Virus record (IMG/VR): IMGVR_UViG_3300007516_000160
Span: 1 to 23,249 of that record
Strand: one strand, 5' to 3'
Origin: a virus
Length of the DNA: 23,249 bases
Positions 15,676 to 22,400 of the stretch are shown piece after piece. Position 1 is the stretch's first letter; each line of letters opens with the position of its first letter. Made by a program: the position numbers and the translations under genes. The notes beneath the pieces are model-generated. The model was not told the DNA's origin. It was given only the letters and a program-made list of their open reading frames with translations, and made no database searches.

Positions 15676-16470
15676 TTAATTTTTAACATAAGACATAGCT
15701 AAAGCAAACAAATCAGTATTTACTTTGATGTCCTGGTTGAAGTTCTTGATTTTTCTTGCTTTCCTGACTTTAGTCCCTGCAATGTATTGGAAATCTCCTT
15801 CAATTAATTTTTCTTGAACTATATTAAATACCCTCCATAAATCATTTCCCTTATCTTCTTTTCTGACGGGGTCAACTAAATCCATATAGTTAATAGATAT
15901 TCTCTTAAGATCATCTTTTTTGAATCTTATTTCAAGAGCTTCTTTAGCAAACTTTACAATTTGGTCTTGGTTCAATTCTGCCTGTTTCATCCTATTCATT
16001 GATTCTACAGTTAAGGGAAGATTTTCTACCATCTCATGAATCTCTTTTTGTAATTCCTCAAAAGAATATCCCATATGTCTTATTTTTACATCCCCAAACT
16101 TTTCAGTAGCTATAACTAAACCATTGGAACAAATTAACCTAAAAAGCCCGGGGGTGAAAGTGAAAGCATTTTTACCATCATGAGAATTAGTAAGGAGAAT
16201 TTGAGGGAAAACATCATCCCCATCTTCCCCTGTTATTACTATATCCTCATTCCTAAAAATAACTAAATGTTTTTGAAACCCAATCCCTACCCTAGATTTA
16301 ACTTGTTTAACTTCATTCACCCCCCATCCAAGGGTTTTCATATCATCTATAACTTTTATGGTGGGGATATGAGTATAATGTTTAGACACACCTTCAGATG
16401 GTTCCTTTGTAAAGATTGAAGGAGCCATAATTAACATTTGGGTTGGAGTAAGAAATTTTTGAGTTTTCAT
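15676..16470 (-). CDS. DUF932-like phage protein
   Basis: The 264-aa protein resembles the DUF932 family of phage/plasmid proteins. Blocks that look familiar are LGWGVNEVKQVKSR, KHLVIFRNED, FPQILLTNSHDGKNAFTF followed by TPGLFRLICSNGLVI, and KIRHMGYSFEEL. The C-terminal third is helical and basic (VRKARKIKNFNQDIKV). The molecular role of the family is not established; it is often seen among accessory phage genes. No signal peptide or membrane segment. The gene is driven by the host-type promoter at 16494-16525 and stands directly after the hairpin terminator of the lipoprotein operon, so it begins a new transcript, probably shared with the peptidoglycan-binding gene. Confidence 0.75.
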   Translation of the reverse strand: MKTQKFLTPTQMLIMAPSIFTKEPSEGVSKHYTHIPTIKVIDDMKTLGWGVNEVKQVKSRVGIGFQKHLVIFRNEDIVITGEDGDDVFPQILLTNSHDGKNAFTFTPGLFRLICSNGLVIATEKFGDVKIRHMGYSFEELQKEIHEMVENLPLTVESMNRMKQAELNQDQIVKFAKEALEIRFKKDDLKRISINYMDLVDPVRKEDKGNDLWRVFNIVQEKLIEGDFQYIAGTKVRKARKIKNFNQDIKVNTDLFALAMSYVKN

Positions 16471-16493
16471 AAGTTTAAGATTTTATATATACC

Positions 16494-16525
16494 TAAATAT
16501 AACATCCTTATCCGTGATGGTCAAA
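16494..16525 (-). promoter_or_regulatory. Host-type promoter before the DUF932-like gene
   Basis: TTTGA (16521-16525), 19 bases, then TATATTTA (16494-16501), again preceded by GATGT. This copy lacks the CCAA dyad half. It lies between the terminator hairpin and the DUF932-like gene, giving a leader of about 15-20 bases. Confidence 0.7.
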
Positions 16526-16548
16526 TTGAGGTTTACGTTATAAATGGT

Positions 16549-16575
16549 AAAGGACCCCATTTTTTGGGGTCCTTT
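16549..16575. terminator. Hairpin terminator after the lipoprotein gene, likely bidirectional
   Basis: AAAGGACCCC and GGGGTCCTTT pair perfectly over 10 bases around a 7-base A/T loop. The T-run is longer on the plus strand (six T) than on the minus strand (three T then ACC), though it flanks both sides. It separates the lipoprotein operon from the promoter of the DUF932-like gene. Confidence 0.75.
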
Positions 16576-16612
16576 TTTATCTCTTCAATAAATGATGTTT
16601 TTTGTTTTGGTT

Positions 16613-16630
16613 CCCTTATGTTAATAAGGG
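16613..16630 (-). other. Short hairpin across the lipoprotein stop codon
   Basis: CCCTTA and TAAGGG pair over six bases around a 6-base loop that contains most of the TAA stop. It has no T-run and may protect the 3' end or assist the terminator 40 bases on. Confidence 0.4.
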
Positions 16631-17685
16631 TTACTTATTACACCAGCCCCACCATTTGACTTAAATGTAATTTTGGTAAATTGAGATATCGGTAAGTTCA
16701 CAAGCTGTCCATTATTTATTCCTTGACAAAATAATGATGAGATATTTGTTGTGTTACCTATTTCATACCCTTGCATATCAGAATTTAGTAAAGTAAAAGA
16801 TGTGTTAACTCCCTGATAGTTTATTGTAACGGGTTCTGCTTCAAGAACAGATTCTTGGAATATTTGAGTTACATCTGGAGGATATGATTGTAGATAACCT
16901 GTACCAGTAAATACTGATTGTGATGATCCTTCTCCTATCCTTATAAAGCAATACCTTTTGAATCTTAAAGTATCCCCTAAATTATGGATTGCCTCACATT
17001 CTAGAGTCCATAAAGCTCCAGAATAAAGCCTATTTTGGGTGTCTTTGAAAGGGTTAATATCCCACGTTCCTATATTTCCTATATTAGGATTCCCAAACAC
17101 TTTGAAATTTCCATACCCCTGGATGTTATTAGTTGTTAATGTTTGAATTAAAGTTTCACCAGTTATTGTAACCGATTGTCCTATTAGACCATTATCTATA
17201 ACATAGATCCAATTCAAGTTTTCGTTACATATTTTAGTAAATATTATTACGGAATAATTACGATCTTGATAAGGTGTATCATACCAGTAAGCATAGTATT
17301 TCTGTCCTGATATAGTATCCATAGCACCCCTCAACTGTCCATTAGGTTTCCCTCCAAAAATCATATTTGAGAGAGTGAGTGGGTCTTGTGGGGATGAATA
17401 TATTATATAAGGATAATATTGTCCAAACCCATCATAATAATCTGCTATATTTGTGTCTAGAAGCGTTAGGGCTTTTTCCCCTTCATTCCAATCCCAATCA
17501 TATAGATCTATGGGTCTGTTCCTTTCTGATGTCTCAATGAATGTTTGGTCTTGATTTGGAATGTTGGATGATTTTTCACATCCAAAAGTTCCGGTCATGA
17601 CCATAACCATGAATATAAATATTCCAGTTATTATGGTTGTTCTTTGAGGTTTAAAAACCCCATCTTTATTTTCAAAAATGTTCAT
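16621..17685 (-). CDS. Phage-encoded lipoprotein
   Basis: The 354-aa protein has a basic n-region (FKPQR), a hydrophobic stretch at about 16-32 (TTIITGIFIFMVMVM) and a lipobox TFGC with Cys36, followed by EKSSN. This predicts signal peptidase II cleavage and lipid anchoring. The mature 319 residues are rich in Gly, Asn, Tyr and Thr and look like beta-sheet, without a domain I can name. There are Cys residues at about positions 150 (KICNENL) and near the C terminus. The gene ends the small-protein operon begun at 18.38 kb, 16 bases after the 109-aa membrane protein gene, and is followed by hairpins. Phage lipoproteins can block receptors or DNA entry of competing phages; that role is inference. 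Confidence 0.76.
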   Translation of the reverse strand: MNIFENKDGVFKPQRTTIITGIFIFMVMVMTGTFGCEKSSNIPNQDQTFIETSERNRPIDLYDWDWNEGEKALTLLDTNIADYYDGFGQYYPYIIYSSPQDPLTLSNMIFGGKPNGQLRGAMDTISGQKYYAYWYDTPYQDRNYSVIIFTKICNENLNWIYVIDNGLIGQSVTITGETLIQTLTTNNIQGYGNFKVFGNPNIGNIGTWDINPFKDTQNRLYSGALWTLECEAIHNLGDTLRFKRYCFIRIGEGSSQSVFTGTGYLQSYPPDVTQIFQESVLEAEPVTINYQGVNTSFTLLNSDMQGYEIGNTTNISSLFCQGINNGQLVNLPISQFTKITFKSNGGAGVISNPY

Positions 17686-17701
17686 TTGTTTTATTTATTT
17701 A

Positions 17702-18031
17702 TTAATTGTAACAGGGTAAGATAACCTCCCCTAGATTTTCAGTTTGTATCTTAATTTGGAGTTTGTATTTATCATCAATTTGAATTGAATCATATCCCAC
17801 AAACCCACCGTATATTTCTAGATAAGTATCACAATCATAGAAATATATTACTTTATTGTTTTTCTTGTTAGTATGCAATATTGAAGTTTTATTACACAAT
17901 TCTTCAATTTCATATTCATACCCTTCAATAGAATCATCCTCTTGTAAGGTAGAAAAATAATATAAGAATAAGGAAATGGCTATTAACCATAAAATGCACC
18001 CCTTAATTATATATCCTATTTCTTCCTTCAT
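17702..18031 (-). CDS. Membrane-anchored protein with extracytoplasmic domain
   Basis: This encodes 109 aa. Residues about 8-27 form one membrane helix (IKGCILWLIAISLFLYYFS). An acidic segment follows (EDDSIEGYEYEIEELC), then a small, probably beta-rich domain with Cys residues at ELCNK, YDCDTY and the C-terminal LPCYN. With few positive charges after the helix, the large part is likely outside the inner membrane. I recognise no family. The ATG overlaps the stop of the 41-aa gene (ATGA) and the lipoprotein gene follows 16 bases on, so these envelope proteins are made together and may act together. Confidence 0.74.
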   Translation of the reverse strand: MKEEIGYIIKGCILWLIAISLFLYYFSTLQEDDSIEGYEYEIEELCNKTSILHTNKKNNKVIYFYDCDTYLEIYGGFVGYDSIQIDDKYKLQIKIQTENLGEVILPCYN

Positions 18032-18153
18032 TTAGGTTTATGTTTGTCCTTTCTAGAATATTTCTTTTTATTCTTATAAGGTGGGGGAGTCCTTAAAGCA
18101 TTCCTCCACTCCTCAAGTGTCAATTCTCTAATTTTTAAAGTTTTATCTTCCAT
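18028..18153 (-). CDS. 41-aa basic protein, unknown
   Basis: A 41-codon frame runs from ATG 18151-18153 to TGA 18028-18030. Its start overlaps the end of the 78-aa gene by 11 bases and its stop overlaps the start of the membrane-protein gene as ATGA. That double coupling makes a real gene likely. The product begins MEDKTLKIRELTLEEWRNAL and ends in a very basic tail (PPPYKNKKKYSRKDKHKPK). The basic tail could bind nucleic acid. I know of no function. Confidence 0.65.
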   Translation of the reverse strand: MEDKTLKIRELTLEEWRNALRTPPPYKNKKKYSRKDKHKPK

Positions 18154-18379
18154 AACCTACGGGTTGAAATGGTTTTACTCTCTGAATGAAATCCATCAAC
18201 ATATTATGTTGAAGATGATGTATATGAAAGGAATTTGATTCTTGATAAAAGAAGGCACATTCCCTCAACCTTCCATAGCTCTTCTGTCTTAAAACTATTA
18301 TGAGTTCTTCTTTAATAGAATCATAATTTATGTATTTTAGACTATATCCAGCTCCTATATCTTCAATCCTATTTACCAT
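18143..18379 (-). CDS. Hypothetical protein, 78 aa
   Basis: I do not recognise this 78-aa protein. It has a likely beta-strand core (YSLKYINYDSIKEELIIVLR), a CAFFYQES segment and a His-rich part (FHIHHLQHNM) before a short basic end. There is no membrane helix or signal peptide. It is the first gene behind the host-type promoter at 18397-18428, with the ATG about 17 bases after the -7 element, and it leads the operon that runs through the 41-aa, membrane and lipoprotein genes. The strong promoter argues that it is expressed early. Confidence 0.7.
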   Translation of the reverse strand: MVNRIEDIGAGYSLKYINYDSIKEELIIVLRQKSYGRLRECAFFYQESNSFHIHHLQHNMLMDFIQRVKPFQPVGYGR

Positions 18380-18396
18380 ATTTTTTATTTAATACG

Positions 18397-18428
18397 TAAA
18401 TATAACATCAATTTTTGGGGAAACCAAA
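18397..18428 (-). promoter_or_regulatory. Host-type promoter before the small-protein/lipoprotein operon
   Basis: TTTGG (18424-18428), 19 bases, then GATGT-preceded TATATTTA (18397-18404). The spacer carries CCCCAA as in the 22.5 kb copy, and both are preceded by AACCC(C)TG. It lies 18 bases before the 78-aa gene. Confidence 0.72.
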
Positions 18429-18436
18429 CAGGGTTT

Positions 18437-19363
18437 TTATCCTAACCAAACATCACCAACTTTAGGGAACTCGGTTCTGAGGATTTTCCTGTTAATTTCA
18501 TATGGGAAAGTATCAAGATAAATAGTAACATTTCTCAATTTTTTGAATGACCACCAAGGGGTATTATCAACAATTTTAATAATAGTGACAGTATTAACTT
18601 CCTCATTTTTATTTACCCATTCTCCTAGAGGTGTCAATTTACCTTCATGTATAAGACCAACGGGAGATATTGATTCCATTAATTGAACCCCCATAATGTC
18701 TTTATTCCTTAATTTTTCGATTATCCTATCCCATAAAGCAATAGTTCTAGGATAAAAGTCAGTTTTATCTCCAACCGTTGATGTATTAATTCCACTTTCA
18801 ATTATAACTAAAGATTGTTCCCATTTAGAAGTTTCATCAAAATAATCTAATGAAATGTCAGGTTTAGACCAATCTTGGTATACATGGAGGTCAATTCTAG
18901 CCTCCTGGCTTATGTTGGCCCTTAAATAATCATTCCATCTAGATCTATACTTACCGGATGCTTGGGTATTCCTTACAAACTCACCACAATATATTTCATT
19001 ATAACCAAATTGGAATTCCTTACTTCTTTTTATATAAACTAAGCAATCTTTTTCTGACGTGTTAGGGTCTTTACTTTTTTTAAAGGCATGAAACCCTTCC
19101 TCATTCCCATACCTTACCCCTAGTATCTCAATCCCAAACCCTTCATATCTCTTAATCTCAGCCAATTCATCTTTTGGGGTTCTAGCTAAACATACAGAAT
19201 AGATTATAGGTTTTCCTAAAACCGCTAGTTCTTGTAATTGTTTATCAGTGGCGAAGTTTTTAGGATCTCTAGTCCAAGTCCCACCATTACACAGATATTT
19301 GATTAGGGATAAATACCAAGTAGTTATATTTATATTTCCTCTTAAAGGGGCATTAACAATCAT
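18437..19363 (-). CDS. TIM-barrel glycoside-hydrolase-like protein (putative)
   Basis: The 308-aa protein shows the strand-loop pattern of clan GH-A barrels. GIEILGVRYGNEEGF (Glu88 of the NE pair) fits the strand-4 acid/base position. ARIDLHVYQDW (His160, Tyr162) fits strand 6. SLVIIESGIN (Glu189) fits the strand-7 nucleophile position. IMGVQLMES and a GKLTPLGEW end fit strand 8 and the closing helix. There is no signal peptide. The family is too divergent for me to name and the substrate is unknown; it may be inactive. Candidate roles are a virion glycan depolymerase or an enzyme acting on cytoplasmic sugars. It has only the ATATTTATA-type motif upstream (19385-19393), which suggests late expression and would favour a virion role. 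Confidence 0.55.
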   Translation of the reverse strand: MIVNAPLRGNINITTWYLSLIKYLCNGGTWTRDPKNFATDKQLQELAVLGKPIIYSVCLARTPKDELAEIKRYEGFGIEILGVRYGNEEGFHAFKKSKDPNTSEKDCLVYIKRSKEFQFGYNEIYCGEFVRNTQASGKYRSRWNDYLRANISQEARIDLHVYQDWSKPDISLDYFDETSKWEQSLVIIESGINTSTVGDKTDFYPRTIALWDRIIEKLRNKDIMGVQLMESISPVGLIHEGKLTPLGEWVNKNEEVNTVTIIKIVDNTPWWSFKKLRNVTIYLDTFPYEINRKILRTEFPKVGDVWLG

Positions 19364-19561
19364 ATTATTTTTTTTTTTATTTATTATAAATATGAAAATT
19401 AGAAGGGAAGATTGAGAAATTTATAATCTATTTTCTCTTATAGATACCGAGGGAATTCACAATCATATTTTATTATAAATAATAGGATTGCTAGTTTTAG
19501 TATAGATCTTCACTATATAATTTATCAGTATAAGATCTATCTTCTCCAAATAATTGATCAT
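19364..19561. other. Intergenic stretch with a degenerate copy of the glycosidase gene's start
   Basis: The 198 bases between the 79-aa and glycosidase-like genes hold the end of a possible frameshifted extension (to 19497). There is also a second copy of the promoter-and-start context: ATTTATAATAAA and ATATGATTGTGAAT near 19450-19485, against ATATGATTGTTAAT at the real start. The copy opens a 12-codon frame (MIVNSLGIYKRK) that stops at once. Confidence 0.5.
19385..19393 (-). promoter_or_regulatory. Late-type motif before the glycosidase-like gene
   Basis: ATATTTATA followed by ATAAATAA, 21 bases before the ATG. No TTTGG lies at the expected distance. It shares its core with the motifs at 8451, 11856 and 14564. 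Confidence 0.4.
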
Positions 19562-19801
19562 TTAAAATATTTTAATTATTTGGTTTTCCTTAGTAAGGAT
19601 GTTAATTTTAAAGTAATTATCCAAGGATTGTATAAAATTAACCATATGGCCCCTCTGATTCAAAAACTCTATTATAAATGAAAACTTATCCCCTTCCAAC
19701 TCCCCACCTTCACTTATAAAAAGATTCCAAACCAAATTATTAAAATCTAAACAAAATCTCATTTGTATATAATTATCTCTTGACGTTTTTAATTCCTTCA
19801 T
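19562..19801 (-). CDS. Small protein after the kinase gene, unknown; possibly frameshifted at its end
   Basis: This encodes 79 aa with an ATGA overlap with the kinase-like gene. It has a FCLDFNNLVWNLFISEGGEL segment and a C-terminal beta-like end (YFKINILTKENQIIKIF). No family is recognisable and no HAD-phosphatase signature is present. Directly after the stop, another frame continues with 24 coding-like codons (LNDQLFGEDRSYTDKLYSED then LY) to a TAA at 19497-19499. One additional T in the TTTT run at about 19565-19568 would join them into a protein of about 103 aa. So the annotated end may be a frameshift or an assembly error. Confidence 0.66.
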   Translation of the reverse strand: MKELKTSRDNYIQMRFCLDFNNLVWNLFISEGGELEGDKFSFIIEFLNQRGHMVNFIQSLDNYFKINILTKENQIIKIF

Positions 19802-20211
19802 AATATTCTAGTAAAATTGTCATACATTCTTCTGATTACTTTTTCTCCTACAGGATTTTCTCTACCTAAATCTCTTTTGATAGCTTCCTCCACTTCTATA
19901 TCAAATATTTTGTATTCAACATCTCCTAATATACTACAAAACTCAACTAATTGATTTAAGTATTTCTTATTACAGTTTGTTTGATCTACTATAACATCGT
20001 AACCATAGGCTATAGCAGTAATAATGCTAGAATTTACTAGGTCTGTAACTAGTTTTTCTAATATAGAATCCCCCATGGGTATTGCTTTTAACATCAAACG
20101 AAATCCATCTCTAGAGATCCTAACATAACTTTCATTTTCTTGTACAAACTTTTTTGACCAAGTAGTTTTACCGGATCCTGGTATTCCAATAGTTAATATA
20201 ACTTTTTTCAT
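19798..20211 (-). CDS. P-loop polynucleotide-kinase-like protein (kinase domain only)
   Basis: The 137-aa protein has a Walker A motif at residues 9-17 (GIPGSGKTT), RISRDGFR with Asp35 at the acceptor site, VIVDQTNC as strand and turn of the core, and a lid with Arg residues KRDLGRENPVGEKVIRRMYD. This matches the 5'-kinase domain of T4 Pnkp. T4 Pnkp is about 300 aa and carries a C-terminal HAD phosphatase that removes 3' phosphates; that half is missing here and not seen elsewhere in the window. The gene overlaps the Rnl1-type ligase (ATGA) upstream and the 79-aa gene downstream. It most likely phosphorylates 5'-OH RNA ends before ligation. Confidence 0.84.
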   Translation of the reverse strand: MKKVILTIGIPGSGKTTWSKKFVQENESYVRISRDGFRLMLKAIPMGDSILEKLVTDLVNSSIITAIAYGYDVIVDQTNCNKKYLNQLVEFCSILGDVEYKIFDIEVEEAIKRDLGRENPVGEKVIRRMYDNFTRIL

Positions 20212-21269
20212 AATATTCGGTGTTTAGGTTTTATTGTTTTCCAGATTATATCTTTATAATCTTTTTTATCTAACATCCTGAATAATATTACAGGATATTT
20301 CTTCTTACTGGCTTGGAATGCAAATTCTTTCCTATCATCCTCTCCAGTTTTAAGTATCACCTCCATATAATCCAACCAAGACGTCATGTTTATCATCTTA
20401 GTTTTATTCTCCAAGCCCCTTTCAAAATCCTTTATCTTATCATAAATCTCATCAGGAACATCTTTCAATATATCCTCTACTTTACCTCCATCTTTCAGTA
20501 TTTCCCATATTGAAAGTGTAGATAGATTTGTCATCACTTTATGTAGTCTTATGTAGTCTTCAAACTTAATCTTGACTCTATAATCGTCTTTAAACCTTAA
20601 AACATATCCTTCCTTGTTTTTAAAATTATGGGATTTCAAATTCATATATTCACTTTCTATGAAATTGGCCTTTCCCTTTCTAGTATCCAAATAATATTTT
20701 AAAGGAACATTCTCCATAAGTGTATTTCTGAATAACGGTCCATTCATCTCATCATAACCTAAAAAGGCAGTTATAAACTTACACATTTCTTCCTCATATA
20801 AGACAACTATTCTATTGTCTTTATATATTATTTCAAATATATAAGTAAATGTAGTATCAAAATCTGATTCTTTAAAGTTTTCCCACATCCATTTTTCAGC
20901 CCATTTGGCCTGATCAGATTCAAATGATCCTCTTGTTGCAAATATCCATTGTCCTTGATACCAAAACATCATACCCATACTACCATCAAGTTTCTCTTGA
21001 ATGATATAAGGTTGATTACAAATCATATTCATAACTTCTGGTGAATTTGCTATTTCTTCATAGTTGAAAAATTTATCAAAGGATTTAGCAATAAAATCTC
21101 CCTTAGTATTGGTCACTAATCCCCTACATTTTAATAGAAGGGGTGTCCATTCTCTTGAAAACTGTACCTGTTCAGTATAATTCCATATAACCAAATCTAA
21201 AGTTGGATGTGTTTGACATCTAACCTTTCCTTGGTCTAGTAATTCATTGAGTTCTTTGATACAATTCAT
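20208..21269 (-). CDS. rnlA: RNA ligase, T4 Rnl1 family
   Basis: The 353-aa protein keeps the nucleotidyltransferase motifs of T4 RNA ligase 1 (374 aa). KLDGS with the AMP-accepting Lys93 is motif I. TRGSF at 112-116 and a metal-binding FEIIY (Glu146) follow. KEGYVLRF (Glu220) is motif IV and RVKIKFEDY (Lys233, Lys235) motif V. An upstream LLKCRGLV block is also usual for the family. The C-terminal 100 residues are the helical domain that contacts tRNA in T4. It seals 5'-phosphate to 3'-OH RNA ends using ATP. The kinase gene follows with an ATGA overlap, so end healing and sealing are co-translated. All catalytic residues I can check are present. Confidence 0.92.
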   Translation of the reverse strand: MNCIKELNELLDQGKVRCQTHPTLDLVIWNYTEQVQFSREWTPLLLKCRGLVTNTKGDFIAKSFDKFFNYEEIANSPEVMNMICNQPYIIQEKLDGSMGMMFWYQGQWIFATRGSFESDQAKWAEKWMWENFKESDFDTTFTYIFEIIYKDNRIVVLYEEEMCKFITAFLGYDEMNGPLFRNTLMENVPLKYYLDTRKGKANFIESEYMNLKSHNFKNKEGYVLRFKDDYRVKIKFEDYIRLHKVMTNLSTLSIWEILKDGGKVEDILKDVPDEIYDKIKDFERGLENKTKMINMTSWLDYMEVILKTGEDDRKEFAFQASKKKYPVILFRMLDKKDYKDIIWKTIKPKHRIL

Positions 21270-21341
21270 TTTTCTAAAAATTTACCGTTCCTCCCTGTAT
21301 AGTATTTAAAACAAAAGTTGTATTTGTATGATTTTTTGTTT

Positions 21342-21587
21342 TCAGTATAATACAATTTTCTCCATCAACATTTGTCTTGCTCGAGTTGAGACTTCCTTCT
21401 GAACTTCAGATGGTGTCAAATTAGAGGCCCCCAAAACATCAATTTCTTCTGTGAATATATCATCTTTTATCCATTTCAAAAACTCACCAGTTTTCTTTAT
21501 ATCTAATTCAGGATTTGATTCCTGAAGGGCTTGATTTACCCTATTAATGGTAACAGAGTAATTAACGAAATCAGCAACAGCCCCCAT
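21342..21587 (-). CDS. C-terminal part of the interrupted Rnl2-type RNA ligase
   Basis: The ATG-initiated frame gives 81 aa, but it is a continuation of the upstream ligase frame. Back from ATG 21585-21587, 33 open codons lead in phase to the TAG at 21687-21689. They encode TGKWNGRVYKFKVKGEKHSV and SKVKTLAEVDPEV, the expected motif V region with its two essential Lys (FKVKG). The 81-aa part (start MGAVADFVNYSVTINRVNQA) is the helical C-terminal domain. On its own it could not be a ligase. Read-through of the TAG would give a 349-aa protein of normal family length. It may be translated from the internal ATG, or may be a remnant. Confidence 0.6.
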   Translation of the reverse strand: MGAVADFVNYSVTINRVNQALQESNPELDIKKTGEFLKWIKDDIFTEEIDVLGASNLTPSEVQKEVSTRARQMLMEKIVLY

Positions 21588-21686
21588 AACTTCCGGATCA
21601 ACCTCAGCTAAGGTTTTAACTTTGGAAACAGAATGTTTTTCACCTTTTACCTTGAATTTGTAAACCCTACCGTTCCATTTACCCGT

Positions 21687-21689
21687 CTA
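21687..21689 (-). other. In-frame TAG interrupting the Rnl2-type ligase
   Basis: The triplet CTA on the plus strand is TAG in the ligase frame, at codon 235 of a 349-codon reading frame that is otherwise open from 22391 to 21342. The codon after it is ACG. A single G-to-A change from TGG (Trp) would create it. It could be a nonsense mutation, a read-through site, a suppressed amber codon or a base-call error. Confidence 0.9.
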
Positions 21690-22391
21690 AACAATCCCTT
21701 CCCCTATTCCTTTTACTCCTAATTTTAAGGCTACAGGACATTGTTCTTCAACCTTATTGATTAACTCAACAAGTTCATTTGTTGCTAACTTAGGATTAAC
21801 AAAATCAATCTCCATACTATAGACAGGAAAGTCATAAATTGAAAAGACATTTTGATGTCTATAGGACCATGTTATTGTAGAGTTTAAAATTTCTCTTACA
21901 TCTACCCACTCATTATCCTCTTTCTCTGAATTATGTGCAATTTTAATTCCAAAGATAAAGAAGGATTTTGAAATACTGGAAATTCCTACTCCTTTTTGAA
22001 TACCTTCACCTGCCCACTCACCATAAACTATTAAAGTATCATCCTCTTGAAGTGATAATTTATCATGAATTTCAATCATAAGATCCTTAAAGAATTCCTT
22101 GGTCTCCCCTAACAATATAAAAGATGTAAAACCAAAATGAGATCCACCATCCCCTTTCTTTATAACACGATTTCTAGTTTGAATTGCAATACCATCTTTA
22201 GGAGAATATCTCACGGAAGCATTTGTCCCATGTAACTTAACTGTACCTTCAAATAATATTTTTGGAAGGACAGGATTGGGATTGTAAATAATTTCTCCAT
22301 GTTCATCCTTACCTTCGTAAGATGCATGTTTATTGACATTAAAAACTATGTTTCTAAACTGTTCAACCTTTGGGAATTTTATTGTATTCAT
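21687..22391 (-). CDS. rnlB: RNA ligase, Rnl2-like family, ended by an in-frame TAG
   Basis: The 234 aa contain the first motifs of an Rnl2-type ligase. EGTVKLHGTN with Lys52 is motif I; QTRNRVIKKGD follows; VYGEWAGEGIQKGVG (Glu125) is the metal-site block; GIGEGIV (Glu231) is motif IV. The frame then meets TAG where I recall Trp (TGG) in relatives. Motif V and the C-terminal domain continue in the same frame to 21342. As it stands the product lacks the motif V lysines and should be inactive unless the TAG is read through. No other gene in the window uses TAG as stop. It follows the 44-aa gene by 9 bases and heads the RNA-repair group. Confidence 0.85.
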   Translation of the reverse strand: MNTIKFPKVEQFRNIVFNVNKHASYEGKDEHGEIIYNPNPVLPKILFEGTVKLHGTNASVRYSPKDGIAIQTRNRVIKKGDGGSHFGFTSFILLGETKEFFKDLMIEIHDKLSLQEDDTLIVYGEWAGEGIQKGVGISSISKSFFIFGIKIAHNSEKEDNEWVDVREILNSTITWSYRHQNVFSIYDFPVYSMEIDFVNPKLATNELVELINKVEEQCPVALKLGVKGIGEGIV

Positions 22392-22400
22392 GTTCTTTAA

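Noticed and set aside
21270-21341. GGGAGG upstream of the Rnl1-type ligase as a Shine-Dalgarno site
   Set aside because: It is about 20 bases from the ATG, too far, and other genes here lack such motifs.
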